Numbered from the stretch's first letter, positions 17,689-25,898 are shown. The stretch is 64,000 nt of DNA from Flavobacterium microcysteis (GCF_006385255.1 NZ_VFJE01000051.1:62001-126000), one strand, 5' to 3'. Made by a program: numbers and translations. Notes: generated from the sequence alone by a model not told the origin.

Positions 17689-18144
17689 CTACGGAACATA
17701 TACATCAGACCAATCCGTAGATCGTATCGAAGACACCTTGTTTTCTTTGTCAAGGGTAACTTGCAGTTCTTTTTGAGCAAACTTCCTTTGGTAATCGGCT
17801 TTGTAACGGAAAATAAGCGATTCGTCAGCTTTGTTTTTAATCACTTCAACCAATCGGATGTCTTCAAATTTTCCGTATTTGATTGAGAACTTCCTGCAGG
17901 TACTGGATAGTTTATCTAAAGTTACATTCTGTATTACTTTTTCTGTCGCTTCTTCTTTTGTGAACGGTTTGAATTTGGAAGTGTTACAAGCATTCAGCAT
18001 TCTTTTTCCGAGTTCGTAGGCTCTGTTTTTTTGTGATGGACTCACTTCTGAAAGTTCTAGTTTCGCTATTTTTGGAGCTGATGGTTTGGATTTACAGGCA
18101 CCGAGAATAGCGATGCAGAGCAAGAGTAAGAATAGCTTTTTCAT
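17689..18144 (-). CDS. Predicted lipoprotein, function unknown
   Basis: A 151-residue protein with a type II signal (MKKLFLLLLCIAILGACKSK; lipobox LGAC, Cys17). The mature part has three further cysteines apart from the lipid-bearing one and a mixed alpha/beta pattern; I recognise no domain. First gene of the run with the NTF2-like and TPR proteins. Confidence 0.7.
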   Translation of the reverse strand: MKKLFLLLLCIAILGACKSKPSAPKIAKLELSEVSPSQKNRAYELGKRMLNACNTSKFKPFTKEEATEKVIQNVTLDKLSSTCRKFSIKYGKFEDIRLVEVIKNKADESLIFRYKADYQRKFAQKELQVTLDKENKVSSIRSTDWSDVYVP

Positions 18145-18291
18145 GATGGTATTTCTAATGTGTTTTTAATTAAATTATATTTTTAAGCAACTTATTTACA
18201 AGTAAATAATTAAATTTATGTAAAGTGAAAATGTAATTATTTAAAAATATAAAAATGGAGTATAAGGAGTTGTTTTTTTAAATACAATTTA

Positions 18292-18320
18292 AATAAGCCA
18301 GCTGGTTATGCTGGCTTATT
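18292..18320 (-). terminator. Terminator after the small lipoprotein gene
   Basis: Perfect 11-pair stem (AATAAGCCAGC with its complement, 18292-18302 and 18310-18320) and a 7-base loop, directly after the stop at 18324 on the minus strand and followed by a T-containing tract. Confidence 0.8.
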
Positions 18321-18323
18321 TGT

Positions 18324-18614
18324 TTAGTTTTTAGATTTCTTGATTTCGACAGAAGCATCATTTTTTGAAACGCTGATGTCTGTTTTATTTTTGCCGTCTT
18401 TTGTTTCAACCGAAGCCCCGTCTTTCTTTACTGAAATGCTGGTTCCATCTTCTTCCGGTGTTTCGGCAGGAATACCCGTTTTTGGAGAAGGCGGTGGGGT
18501 AGGATTATCTACTGGTGGCGTTTTAGGAGCCGGCTCAGGAATTTTTTTATCTTCTCTGCATGAGGCAAATGCAAATAGTGCTATTAGGCCTGTTATGATG
18601 ATTAATTTTTTCAT
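18324..18614 (-). CDS. Small proline-rich lipoprotein with a duplicated beta motif
   Basis: A 96-residue predicted lipoprotein (MKKLIIITGLIALFAFASC, lipobox FASC, Cys19). A Pro-rich linker (about residues 25-50) leads to two similar units, ISVKKDGASVETK and ISVSKNDASVEIKK, each of alternating hydrophilic/hydrophobic residues. It has its own terminator. No known function; similar short repeats are seen in surface-exposed Bacteroidota lipoproteins, but this is only an impression. Confidence 0.7.
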   Translation of the reverse strand: MKKLIIITGLIALFAFASCREDKKIPEPAPKTPPVDNPTPPPSPKTGIPAETPEEDGTSISVKKDGASVETKDGKNKTDISVSKNDASVEIKKSKN

Positions 18615-18698
18615 TGGAATAGGAATTTGAAGGTTTCTAGTTTGAATTTACTCAATTTTATTTAAAAACCCTAAAATAGATGGCCCAAATCACCAATT

Positions 18699-19709
18699 TT
18701 ATGAAGACATTATGAATTGCTTCGCTAGTAATTCGTAGGATTTTTTTCGGTCTTCGAAATTTTCTGTTATTGTAGCAATCATGATTTCATCCGTTTCATA
18801 GGCATCAGCAATTTTTTCGATAGCGGCCTTGAGTTTTTCCGGAGTACCAGCTATATAGCGTCCTTTGTTATAGGCTATTCTTGCTTTTTGCTGTAATGTG
18901 TAGCCCATATTTTTGATTTCTTCAAAAGAAGGAAGCTCTCCCGCCGCTCCAGCTTCAATATAAAGCATTCTATAATCGAATTCCGTAATCCAATCGGCTA
19001 TTTTCTGTTCGTCTTCAGAGCAGAAAGCAAAAATGCCTACGTTTACTTTTGGCTGTTTTAACTCAGCTGAAGGCTTAAAATTCTGACGATAAAAGGCTGC
19101 AACTTCAGGACCACTATCCGGATTGATAAATTGTGCAAAAGATAATGCCATTCCAAAGTGAGCTGCAAATTGCGCACTGCCACCGCTGGAGGTCAAAATC
19201 CACAGATTGGGAATTTCATCCGGGCATGGATATGATTTTACTTTTTCATGTACGGAATCCGGTATACTTTCATTTCTAAGAAAGGCCTGGACATCTGTTA
19301 ATTGCTGGAAAAATTCTTTTTCGCTAAAGGTATTTGATGGATTAAGCAGATGAGATGAAACCCTATCGCCTCCAGGAGCACGTCCAATTCCCAAATCGAT
19401 TCTTTTTGGAAAAAGCGTTTCCAGCAACCCAAAGTTTTCTGCCACCTTGAAAGCGCTGTGATTGGGCAGCATGACACCGCCTGAACCAATTTTTATAGTT
19501 GCTGTTTTGGATGCTAAATAAGGAATCAATATTTCAGGTGCCGTTCCGGCTACCATTTTGAAGTTATGATGTTCTGAAACCCAATATCGTGTATACCCTA
19601 ATTTTTCTGCTAGTTGTACTAATTCTCCGGATTCCAGCAAAGCTTGTCTTGCCGTTCCGTTTCTCCTAATCTGGGATTGATCAAGGATACTCAATTTAAT
19701 ATTTTTCAT
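18699..19709 (-). CDS. LLM-class (luciferase-like) flavin-dependent oxidoreductase
   Basis: A 336-residue TIM-barrel monooxygenase of the bacterial luciferase superfamily, group with YhbW/alkanal monooxygenase-like proteins. Visible signatures: LGYTRYWVSEHHNFKM (about residues 38-53), IKIGSGGVMLPNHSAFKVAENF, RIDLGIGRAPGGD and the FMN-contact stretch WILTSSGGSAQFAAHFGMALSFAQF. Uses FMNH2 and O2, but the substrate is unknown. It is divergent from the histone-like gene, and the 240-base gap between them holds a 15-base-pair inverted repeat. Confidence 0.9.
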   Translation of the reverse strand: MKNIKLSILDQSQIRRNGTARQALLESGELVQLAEKLGYTRYWVSEHHNFKMVAGTAPEILIPYLASKTATIKIGSGGVMLPNHSAFKVAENFGLLETLFPKRIDLGIGRAPGGDRVSSHLLNPSNTFSEKEFFQQLTDVQAFLRNESIPDSVHEKVKSYPCPDEIPNLWILTSSGGSAQFAAHFGMALSFAQFINPDSGPEVAAFYRQNFKPSAELKQPKVNVGIFAFCSEDEQKIADWITEFDYRMLYIEAGAAGELPSFEEIKNMGYTLQQKARIAYNKGRYIAGTPEKLKAAIEKIADAYETDEIMIATITENFEDRKKSYELLAKQFIMSS

Positions 19710-19788
19710 ATTTGTAAAGATAAGAAACGAATCACTTTTGCGAATTTGAGACAGCCCGTCAAACGTGTTATTTTTTTCCTAAAAATTT

Positions 19789-19829
19789 CCAATGTTAAGT
19801 TTTTGCCGTAAGTGAAAACTTAACATTGG
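19789..19829. promoter_or_regulatory. Perfect 15-bp inverted repeat in a divergent promoter region
   Basis: Arms at 19789-19803 and 19815-19829 are exact reverse complements (CCAATGTTAAGTTTT) with an 11-base spacer. It ends where the -33 element of the candidate promoter at 19847 would lie and there is no T run on the plus strand, so an operator is more likely than a terminator. Confidence 0.6.
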
Positions 19830-19846
19830 CGTATCTGTTTAAGTCT

Positions 19847-19854
19847 TAATTTTG
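19847..19854 (+). promoter_or_regulatory. Candidate -7 promoter box TAATTTTG for the histone-like gene
   Basis: TAATTTTG matches TAnnTTTG. ATTGG at the end of the inverted repeat, about 18 bases upstream, could serve as a weak -33 element. The 5' leader would be about 90 bases. Confidence 0.45.
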
Positions 19855-19949
19855 TTAACGTTAAATTTACAATGATTTAACTTTAACGAAATGCAGATAG
19901 AAACCTCAACGAATTTCTAATAATATAAACAAATAGTAAATCCAATAGT

Positions 19950-20564
19950 ATGAGTCAGATAGATGGAACCAATTCAGGAAATACGCCGGAAATAAGCCAG
20001 GATGCTCCAAAAGCAACTCCGGCCGCAACTAAACCAGCGAGTCCAAAACCAGCTTCAACGGCTAGAACAGCAAGACCAGCCGGTACAGCAGCTAAAACCA
20101 CAGCGGCAAAACCAACCGCAACAAGAACAACTGCTGCAAAACCAGCAACAGCAAAACCAGCTGCTGCAAGAACAACAGCGACTAAAACAGTAACGGCTAC
20201 GACTAAACCAGCGGCAACAAGAACAGCGCCTGTTGCAAAAACGACTACCGCAAACAAAGCTGTACCTGCAAAGGCAGAACCTAAAGAAAATACAGAAGCA
20301 GCTTCACCAGAGGCAGAAAAGCCTGTAGTTGCACAAGCAGCTCAAGAAAATACTGAAGAAGTAAAAAAGGATAAGAAAAAATCTAAAAAGGCTAAAAAAG
20401 CGAAAAAGAAAGCCGAAAAAGAAAAGAAGAAAAAGAAAGAAAAAGCAAAAGCTAAAAAGAAAAAAGAGAAGGAAAAAAAGAAAAAAGCCAGAAAAAAAGC
20501 TAAAGCAAAAAAAGTAGCTAAAGCTAAAGCAAAAGCCAAAAAGAAAAAGAAATCTAAGAAATAA
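19950..20564 (+). CDS. Histone H1-like Ala/Lys/Pro-rich low-complexity protein
   Basis: A 204-residue basic protein in two parts. Residues 20-110 are repeats of the AAKPA / TRTTAAKPA kind, rich in Ala, Lys, Thr and Pro; an acidic hinge (about 110-130, ENTEAASPEAEKPVVAQAAQ) leads to a lysine-dominated tail (135-204, KKAKKK units). This is the layout of histone H1 C-terminal tails and of bacterial AKP-rich DNA-binding proteins. It probably binds DNA or RNA non-specifically and may compact the chromosome. The repetitive DNA also leaves spurious open frames in other phases. A strong terminator follows. Confidence 0.75.
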   Translation: MSQIDGTNSGNTPEISQDAPKATPAATKPASPKPASTARTARPAGTAAKTTAAKPTATRTTAAKPATAKPAAARTTATKTVTATTKPAATRTAPVAKTTTANKAVPAKAEPKENTEAASPEAEKPVVAQAAQENTEEVKKDKKKSKKAKKAKKKAEKEKKKKKEKAKAKKKKEKEKKKKARKKAKAKKVAKAKAKAKKKKKSKK

Positions 20565-20572
20565 GAGGGAAG

Positions 20573-20606
20573 AAAAAACGACGATAAATTATCGTCGTTT
20601 TTTTTG
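20573..20606. terminator. Bidirectional terminator
   Basis: Perfect stem AAACGACGATA with its complement around AAT, A-rich before and T-rich after, so it works on both strands. It lies between two convergent genes, the histone-like protein and the FAD oxidoreductase. Confidence 0.9.
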
Positions 20607-21518
20607 TTAGCTATTAAATGCTTCTCCTGTCAATTCATTATTGGCAAAAACTCCTGCAATTGAACCTGTTGAAACGGATACAGCAACAGATCTTCCGCTT
20701 GTACTGTCACCACAGGCAAATACGCCATCAATGGTTGTCTTCTGAAAAGCATCAGTTTTTATGAGTCCCTGTTCGGTCATTTCGCAACCCAATTCTTCGG
20801 GAATAGGGCAGTGCTGTGTAAAATTGGGCCTACAATAAATGGTTTCTACAGGAAATTTAGAGCCATCTTTAAATACGATATGCTGTACTTTGCCATTGTC
20901 ATGTTCGATATGGCTGACAGGTTCTTCAATGATTTTAATTCCATTTTTTTTGACTGTTTCGGCCTGTTCTGCTGTCAGAATAGAAATCCCATCAGTAAAA
21001 AGAGTTAGGTCTTTTGTCCAATTGGATAACAGTTGTGCATAGTGAAACCCGCTGTCCTGATTGGCGAAAATGGCTGTTTTGGTACTTCGTGCTTCGTAGC
21101 CATGACAATAGGGGCAATGTAAAATAGAAATACCCCAACATTCTGCAAAACCATTTATTTCGGGCAAAATATCTTTTAATCCGGCAGCGAAGATCATTTT
21201 TTTTGAAGTAAATTTTTCTCCAACTTCGGTCAATATCTCAAACCCATTTTCTGTTTTTTGAGCTTTTGTAACCAATCCTTCGTGGAAACTCACCGTAGGA
21301 TAGTCTAATACTTGTTTTTTGGCTTTTAGAGCAATTGTTCCAGGCGCTTCACCGTCTTGAGTCAGAAAATTATGGGAATGTGGCGTTTGCCTGTTGCAAG
21401 GTTTACCACTGTCAATGATTAAGACTTTTCGTAATGAGCGTCCAAGGCTCATTGCTGCGGAAAGACCCGAATAACTGCCGCCTATGATAATAACTTCAAA
21501 AGTGCTGTTGTCTGCCAT
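20607..21518 (-). CDS. FAD-dependent disulfide oxidoreductase, thioredoxin-reductase-like (GliT-like motif)
   Basis: A 303-residue two-domain flavoprotein. The FAD Rossmann motif is IIIGGSYSGLSAAMSLGR (about residues 10-27) and the C-terminal FAD motif is GVFACGDSTSGRS (about 274-286). The redox-active pair is Cys135 and Cys138 in HCPYCHGYE. That CxxCHGxE motif is different from the CATC of true thioredoxin reductase and matches enzymes such as GliT/HlmI, which oxidise dithiols in natural-product pathways, and their bacterial relatives. The NADPH region is poorly conserved, consistent with an O2-dependent oxidase, although this is inference. Divergent from a Fur-family gene. Confidence 0.85.
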   Translation of the reverse strand: MADNSTFEVIIIGGSYSGLSAAMSLGRSLRKVLIIDSGKPCNRQTPHSHNFLTQDGEAPGTIALKAKKQVLDYPTVSFHEGLVTKAQKTENGFEILTEVGEKFTSKKMIFAAGLKDILPEINGFAECWGISILHCPYCHGYEARSTKTAIFANQDSGFHYAQLLSNWTKDLTLFTDGISILTAEQAETVKKNGIKIIEEPVSHIEHDNGKVQHIVFKDGSKFPVETIYCRPNFTQHCPIPEELGCEMTEQGLIKTDAFQKTTIDGVFACGDSTSGRSVAVSVSTGSIAGVFANNELTGEAFNS

Positions 21519-21618
21519 TGTGTTTTATTTTAGATTTGAAAAAAAATGGGTAAAAGGCGCGATATCTGAAAAGGTATCTCCTGAAAACTTCATCAAAGAT
21601 AAATATTTTTCGTACTAT

Positions 21619-21633
21619 TGCAACTAAGTCGCA
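21619..21633. promoter_or_regulatory. Candidate Fur/Zur-type operator
   Basis: TGCAACTAAGTCGCA is a 15-base imperfect palindrome with 12 matching positions about its centre, 15 bases before the Fur-family gene start. It lies in the intergenic region shared with the FAD oxidoreductase, so it could control both. Confidence 0.5.
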
Positions 21634-21648
21634 TTAAAAAATAATGAC

Positions 21649-22026
21649 ATGAATACCAGAAACACAAAAACAAAAGGAATAATCCTCGATTCGCTTAAAA
21701 AATCCAAACAGGCATTAAGCCATGAAAACCTGTTGGCTTCATTGGAAGGTCAGGTGGATAGGGCTACTATTTACAGGGTGTTGAATCGTTTTTGTGAGGA
21801 TGGTATTGCGCATAGGATTGTGGGTGATGATGGAAAACAGTATTTTGCCATCTGTATCAATTGTGAGAAAAAAAAGCATCACCACAATCATTTTCATTTT
21901 CGCTGTTTAGGATGTGGCAAAGTAGAATGCCTGGCTAATGAAGCGGATCTTAATCTGCCTTCAGGCTATCGTGTAGCTAATTTTAACGGCTTTATCTCGG
22001 GTTATTGTCCTTCCTGTAGCCAGTAA
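21649..22026 (+). CDS. Fur-family metal-responsive transcriptional regulator
   Basis: A 125-residue regulator with the Fur winged helix (about residues 5-75, recognition helix in RATIYRVLNRFCEDGI) and the metal-binding/dimerisation domain. Two CxxC pairs (CLGC and CPSC) make the structural zinc site; the HHHNHFHFRC stretch supplies regulatory metal ligands. Its short length and CxxC pattern suit Zur/PerR-like members as much as Fur; the metal cannot be assigned. A probable operator overlaps its promoter. Its stop codon abuts that of the convergent lipoprotein gene without any gap. Confidence 0.92.
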   Translation: MNTRNTKTKGIILDSLKKSKQALSHENLLASLEGQVDRATIYRVLNRFCEDGIAHRIVGDDGKQYFAICINCEKKKHHHNHFHFRCLGCGKVECLANEADLNLPSGYRVANFNGFISGYCPSCSQ

Positions 22027-22650
22027 TTATCGAATTGTAATCCAATCTATTTTGGCATTGGTATCTGTTACTTTGCCTGGAGAATCAGTATTTTCATAAG
22101 TGCCTACCTGATGTTCAGGATCTTTCATGAATACAAATTCCCAATCTGTTTTTTCGTCATGCATAAATTCCCAGCTCATCATAAGATTCTGATGTATAGG
22201 AAGATCTCCATAGAGTTGTAGTATGTCTTTTATGGTAGCTTCGGGATGTAATCCTTTGTCTGTTTTTAGTTTCTTGTGTAGGGCTGCTATGGCAAGTAGC
22301 GTGTTACTGTCTCTTTCAGGAACAAGTGCTACAATAGGCTGGTCTTTCCAATAGTAAATATAAGCATCACCACCACCATCATATCCAAAATCAAACGGAT
22401 CACATCTTTTTCGGGTGAGTTCTTTTAAGTGTTTTTCGGCATCTTCTAATGATGTGCCTACTTTTATCGGCCCCAATTGTCCTTTTTCGATAGGGAAATT
22501 TTCAAAATGAAAACCTTCTTCTGGTTGGCTTGCAACGGTTTCGATAGTTTCGACCGGTTCTTTTTCTTTCTCAATTTTTCGGGCTTCAGTTTCTTTTTTG
22601 CAGGAAAAGAGCAAGAATAAAGAGAAAAACAAGATTATTTTCGAATTCAT
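22027..22650 (-). CDS. Predicted lipoprotein with a PDZ-like/DUF-type domain, function unknown
   Basis: A 207-residue lipoprotein (MNSKIILFFSLFLLFSC, lipobox LFSC). The ATG at 22650 is chosen because it begins the signal peptide; a longer frame from 22692 would add 14 residues without hydrophobic character. The mature part after an acidic linker contains GPIKVGTSLEDAEKHLKELTR and a glycine-rich GYDGGGDAYIYYW, which give a mixed alpha/beta fold I do not recognise. Convergent with the Fur-family gene. Confidence 0.7.
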   Translation of the reverse strand: MNSKIILFFSLFLLFSCKKETEARKIEKEKEPVETIETVASQPEEGFHFENFPIEKGQLGPIKVGTSLEDAEKHLKELTRKRCDPFDFGYDGGGDAYIYYWKDQPIVALVPERDSNTLLAIAALHKKLKTDKGLHPEATIKDILQLYGDLPIHQNLMMSWEFMHDEKTDWEFVFMKDPEHQVGTYENTDSPGKVTDTNAKIDWITIR

Positions 22651-22697
22651 GAAGTAGGCTTTACTGCAAATATAAGCGATTGTCTTAATCATTTGGT

Positions 22698-23438
22698 TTA
22701 CTTCAAAGAATTGATTTTTCGAAAGGCAAACTTTGGAGCAAAACGTGACAGATAATACAGTAGCTTGACTTTTCCGACCTTTATTTCGTCTTTGCCGGCA
22801 ATTAAGCCTTTTACCATTTCATTGACAGCTTTTTCAGCAGTTATAGCTATTTTAGGAGCATTGCCCTCATGCCAAGGCGTGTCGACAACCGGAAACAATA
22901 CTTCAATCACTTCTATAGATTTGTTTTTGAGTTGACTTCTTAAGACTTGTGTAAACGAATGCAGGGCGGCTTTAGTCGCGTTGTAAAACGGATAATCTGT
23001 TCTGGGCACATAAATCAATCCGGTAGTGATGTTGATAATCTTTGCCTCTGGATTGGCAGATAATAGAGGCAAAAATAACTTAGACAGATGAATTGGAGCT
23101 TGTAGGTTAGTATCTATTTCATTGACCGATTTCTCATAGCTATTTCTGTCCTCTGCAAAATGAGTCCGATTCACGATAGCTGCATTATTGATCAATATGT
23201 TTATTCCGGGATGATTTTCCGCAATCCATTGGCTGAGTTTCTTACGTTCTTCTTCAATTGAAATGTCGCAAGTATAGGTTATTATTTCAGGTGCTATTTC
23301 GCATGCTTGCTGTAATTTTTCAGGCGTTCTTGAACAAACGATGACTCTGTTTCCGTTACGGATAAATTGTTTTGCCATTTCCAATCCCAGGCCAGAACTG
23401 CCGCCTGTAATCAGAATGGTGTTGTTTTGTAAAATCAT
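22698..23438 (-). CDS. SDR-family oxidoreductase, DltE-like
   Basis: A 246-residue short-chain dehydrogenase. The NAD(P)-binding motif TGGSSGLGLEMAK is at residues 10-22, NNAA at about 82-85, and the catalytic Tyr/Lys pair in YPFYNATKAALHSF, with a Ser/Thr (ITT) before it. The ATG at 23438 is preferred; the frame extends 10 codons upstream to GTG-like starts. It resembles the other DltE-type SDR of the window (51120) in size and N-terminus. Substrate unknown. Its gene is transcribed in line with the Crp/Fnr gene upstream. Confidence 0.88.
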   Translation of the reverse strand: MILQNNTILITGGSSGLGLEMAKQFIRNGNRVIVCSRTPEKLQQACEIAPEIITYTCDISIEEERKKLSQWIAENHPGINILINNAAIVNRTHFAEDRNSYEKSVNEIDTNLQAPIHLSKLFLPLLSANPEAKIINITTGLIYVPRTDYPFYNATKAALHSFTQVLRSQLKNKSIEVIEVLFPVVDTPWHEGNAPKIAITAEKAVNEMVKGLIAGKDEIKVGKVKLLYYLSRFAPKFAFRKINSLK

Positions 23439-23515
23439 AAGATTCTTATTTATTGGTTTAGGAACCAAAAATAAGATTGGGGATTGGCTAAGGAATTGAT
23501 ATATGTTAAGTGGAC

Positions 23516-24076
23516 CTATTTTTTTCGGATACGGCTTAACGATTCGGGCTGTATGCCAAGGTAAGAAGCCACAATCTGTAATTTTATTCTTTTTTCCATA
23601 CCAGGAAATTCTGTGGTAAAAATTTTATAGCGTGCCTCTGCATCGAGCAAAAGCAATTCTCGCTCTCTTTTTTCTTTGGTAAAATACCCTTTTTCCAAGG
23701 CACGGATAAGAAACTTGTCCCAAAAAGAATCCTGTTGCTGCAATTCAAGCCATTTTTTATAATCCACTTCCAGTATTTCAGAATCTTCAAGAGCCTGGAT
23801 ATAAAAAAACGATGGTGTTTGATGTAACATGGCCGAATAGGCGCTTAAAACTGTCTCAGGCAGAATAAAACCTTTAGTGAACTCATTTCCTTTGTCGTCT
23901 ATATAATAATACCGGAAAAGCCCTTGGATGGCGATAGCAAATGTTTTGGGTATCTGTCCTTCGGAAATATAAGCTTCTCCGTTGCCTATTTGCTTGATTT
24001 TTGAAATAGACAATAGATCGTCAGCCTGTTTTTCAGGTATGTCCAGCCGTTTGAGTAGGTCTTTTGAATTGTCCAT
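23516..24076 (-). CDS. Crp/Fnr-family transcriptional regulator
   Basis: A 186-residue regulator with a cyclic-nucleotide-binding-type domain (about residues 20-110, GNGEAYISEGQIPKTFAIAIQGLFRYYY) and a short C-terminal HTH ending IVASYLGIQPESLSRIRKK. The C-terminal domain is shorter than that of classic Crp, as usual for the Bacteroidota subfamily. Divergent from a second Crp/Fnr gene 60 bases away and upstream of the DltE-type SDR. The ATG at 24076 is preferred over a GTG at 24082. Ligand and targets unknown. Confidence 0.88.
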   Translation of the reverse strand: MDNSKDLLKRLDIPEKQADDLLSISKIKQIGNGEAYISEGQIPKTFAIAIQGLFRYYYIDDKGNEFTKGFILPETVLSAYSAMLHQTPSFFYIQALEDSEILEVDYKKWLELQQQDSFWDKFLIRALEKGYFTKEKRERELLLLDAEARYKIFTTEFPGMEKRIKLQIVASYLGIQPESLSRIRKK

Positions 24077-24106
24077 CAGCACAAAAGAATTTGCTTTCCA
24101 AATTAC

Positions 24107-24114
24107 TACTTTTG
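24107..24114 (+). promoter_or_regulatory. Candidate -7 promoter box TACTTTTG
   Basis: TACTTTTG matches TAnnTTTG, 21 bases before the plus-strand Crp/Fnr gene. A TTTG at 24090 is 13 bases upstream, shorter than the usual spacing. Confidence 0.4.
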
Positions 24115-24135
24115 TCTTAATAAATTATCGTATCC

Positions 24136-24702
24136 ATGATAAATGAAACAGAACTGGCCCAGCGGTTGGGACTAAGTGCTGATCGGCTAAAAGAATTTCT
24201 GTCGGTTTCAGAATACAGGAAGTTTAAAAAGAATAGTGTCCTATTTGAAGGTAATGCAGTCTGCGATTGGCTGGGCTATATTATCAATGGAGCCGTAAGA
24301 ACTTACTGTGTGAATGATTTGGGAGAAGAAATAAGTTTTCTGTTACAGGTAAATGGCGACTTTTTCGGGGATTACGAAAGTTATATAACCCATCAAAAAT
24401 CCAACTTTATTATCAAGACTACTTTAGATACGGAAATCCTGGTTTTTGATAAAGAAAGACTGGATGAGCTAATCGATAGTGATATTTTCTGGATTAAATT
24501 TAGCCGTACAATGTCGGATATCTGTTTTTTGGAAGCCAAACGCAGAATAGAAGACTTGCTGTTTTATAGTCCGGAAGAACGGTATCAGAACCTTTTACGA
24601 AAATCACCTGAAATTATTCGGAAGATTCCCCAGAAATACATTTCCAGCTATCTCGGCATTACTGCTCAATCGTTGAGTCGTATCCGAAAACGAAGCAATT
24701 AA
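24136..24702 (+). CDS. Crp/Fnr-family transcriptional regulator
   Basis: A 188-residue regulator with a cNMP-binding-type N-terminal domain (about residues 15-110, NSVLFEGNAVCDWLGYIINGAVRTYCVN) and a C-terminal HTH ending ISSYLGITAQSLSRIRKR, almost the same recognition helix as in the divergent paralog at 23516. It precedes the FAD monooxygenase by 65 bases, which it may control. Effector unknown. Confidence 0.88.
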   Translation: MINETELAQRLGLSADRLKEFLSVSEYRKFKKNSVLFEGNAVCDWLGYIINGAVRTYCVNDLGEEISFLLQVNGDFFGDYESYITHQKSNFIIKTTLDTEILVFDKERLDELIDSDIFWIKFSRTMSDICFLEAKRRIEDLLFYSPEERYQNLLRKSPEIIRKIPQKYISSYLGITAQSLSRIRKRSN

Positions 24703-24767
24703 TTAACTTTAGTGAACGTTTTTTTATTTCCGGCAGTGCAATTTTGCCTTATCAAAAACAACATCAA

Positions 24768-25898
24768 ATGGAAATAGCTATTATCGGAGCAGGAATTGGA
24801 GGGTTGACAACTGCCCTAGCTCTAAAAAAAGCAGGAATATCTTTTAAGGTTTATGAAAGCGCAGACGAATTAAAACCTGTAGGAGCAGGGATTATATTGG
24901 CAATGAATGCCATGCAGGTTTATTCTGATTTAGGTATGGCAGATAAAGTAGCCAAAAATGGGAATCGGATTTCGGCAATACATCTTACCAAGCCTAACTT
25001 TGATAAGCTTTCTTCAAACGACCTCAGTTTTTTCGAAAAACAATTTAATGTCAGTACTACAGCCATTCATAGGGCTGACCTTCATAAAGTATTGGCAGAA
25101 GAAGTAGGGCTGGAGCATATTGTTTTGGGTAAAAGAGTACAGCAAATAATCCCCATTGAAAATAATCCCCGTCTTGAATTTGAAGACGGAACTTTCGTTG
25201 ATGTTCCGTATCTTATTGGTGCTGATGGAATACGATCAGTTGTAAGGACTCAATTATTTCCGGAAAGCGAGTATCGGGATGCTGGGCAATGGTGTTGGCG
25301 AGGCGTAGTCTCTAATATAGAGATGTTAGGAACCTACCGACACGAAGCAAACGAGGCTTGGGGAAAAGGCACCAGATTTGGCTTTGTACGGCTTAACGAC
25401 CGCCAATTGTATTGGTATTTTCTGGCTGATAAAGATATGGCAGAGGCTGATTCTGACATTATGCCTTTTTTAAACGTATATCATCCATCTGTATCGCAGA
25501 TAATAAAAGCCACTCCAAAGGAAAATTGGTTTGTATCGTCAATTATGGATTTAAAACCCATACAGCAATGGAATTTGGATAACGTTTGCCTTATTGGTGA
25601 TGCGGCTCATGCCACAACACCTAATTTGGGGCAAGGTGCCTGCCAGGCTATAGAAGATGCTTATGTTTTGGGAAAACTACTTCAAAAACATTCCATAAAT
25701 GAGGCTTTCCGCTTATATCCGCTATTACGAAAGAAGAAAGCGCATGCTGTAGTTAATATGAGCTGGAAAATAGGAAAACTGTCACAACTCAGGAATCCGT
25801 TAGCTATTGCGTTTAGGGATTTTGTGATGAAGATGACGCCGGATTATCTTAATAGAAAACAGTTGGAAAAATTATTTACTTTAGAAAAGAAAAGCTGA
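24768..25898 (+). CDS. FAD-dependent monooxygenase (group A, UbiH/PHBH fold)
   Basis: A 376-residue aromatic or lactone hydroxylase-type flavoprotein. Signatures: GAGIGG at residues 7-12 for FAD, the DG motif in LIGADGIRSVVR (about 150-162), and the GD motif in CLIGDAAHATTPNLGQGACQ (about 275-295). The ATG at 24768 begins right at the FAD motif; a TTG at 24744 would add eight residues unlike the family. In the family it hydroxylates small aromatics or degrades tetracyclines (TetX-type), but no such specificity can be read here. Downstream of a Crp/Fnr gene. Confidence 0.88.
   Translation: MEIAIIGAGIGGLTTALALKKAGISFKVYESADELKPVGAGIILAMNAMQVYSDLGMADKVAKNGNRISAIHLTKPNFDKLSSNDLSFFEKQFNVSTTAIHRADLHKVLAEEVGLEHIVLGKRVQQIIPIENNPRLEFEDGTFVDVPYLIGADGIRSVVRTQLFPESEYRDAGQWCWRGVVSNIEMLGTYRHEANEAWGKGTRFGFVRLNDRQLYWYFLADKDMAEADSDIMPFLNVYHPSVSQIIKATPKENWFVSSIMDLKPIQQWNLDNVCLIGDAAHATTPNLGQGACQAIEDAYVLGKLLQKHSINEAFRLYPLLRKKKAHAVVNMSWKIGKLSQLRNPLAIAFRDFVMKMTPDYLNRKQLEKLFTLEKKS

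Noticed and set aside
19955-20539. Long open frames on both strands over the histone-like gene, e.g. Gln-rich, Ala/Val-rich and Phe-rich ones
   Set aside because: They are by-products of the repetitive Ala/Lys codons; no hydrophobic-core pattern, no start context, and the plus-strand frame at 19950 explains the DNA.
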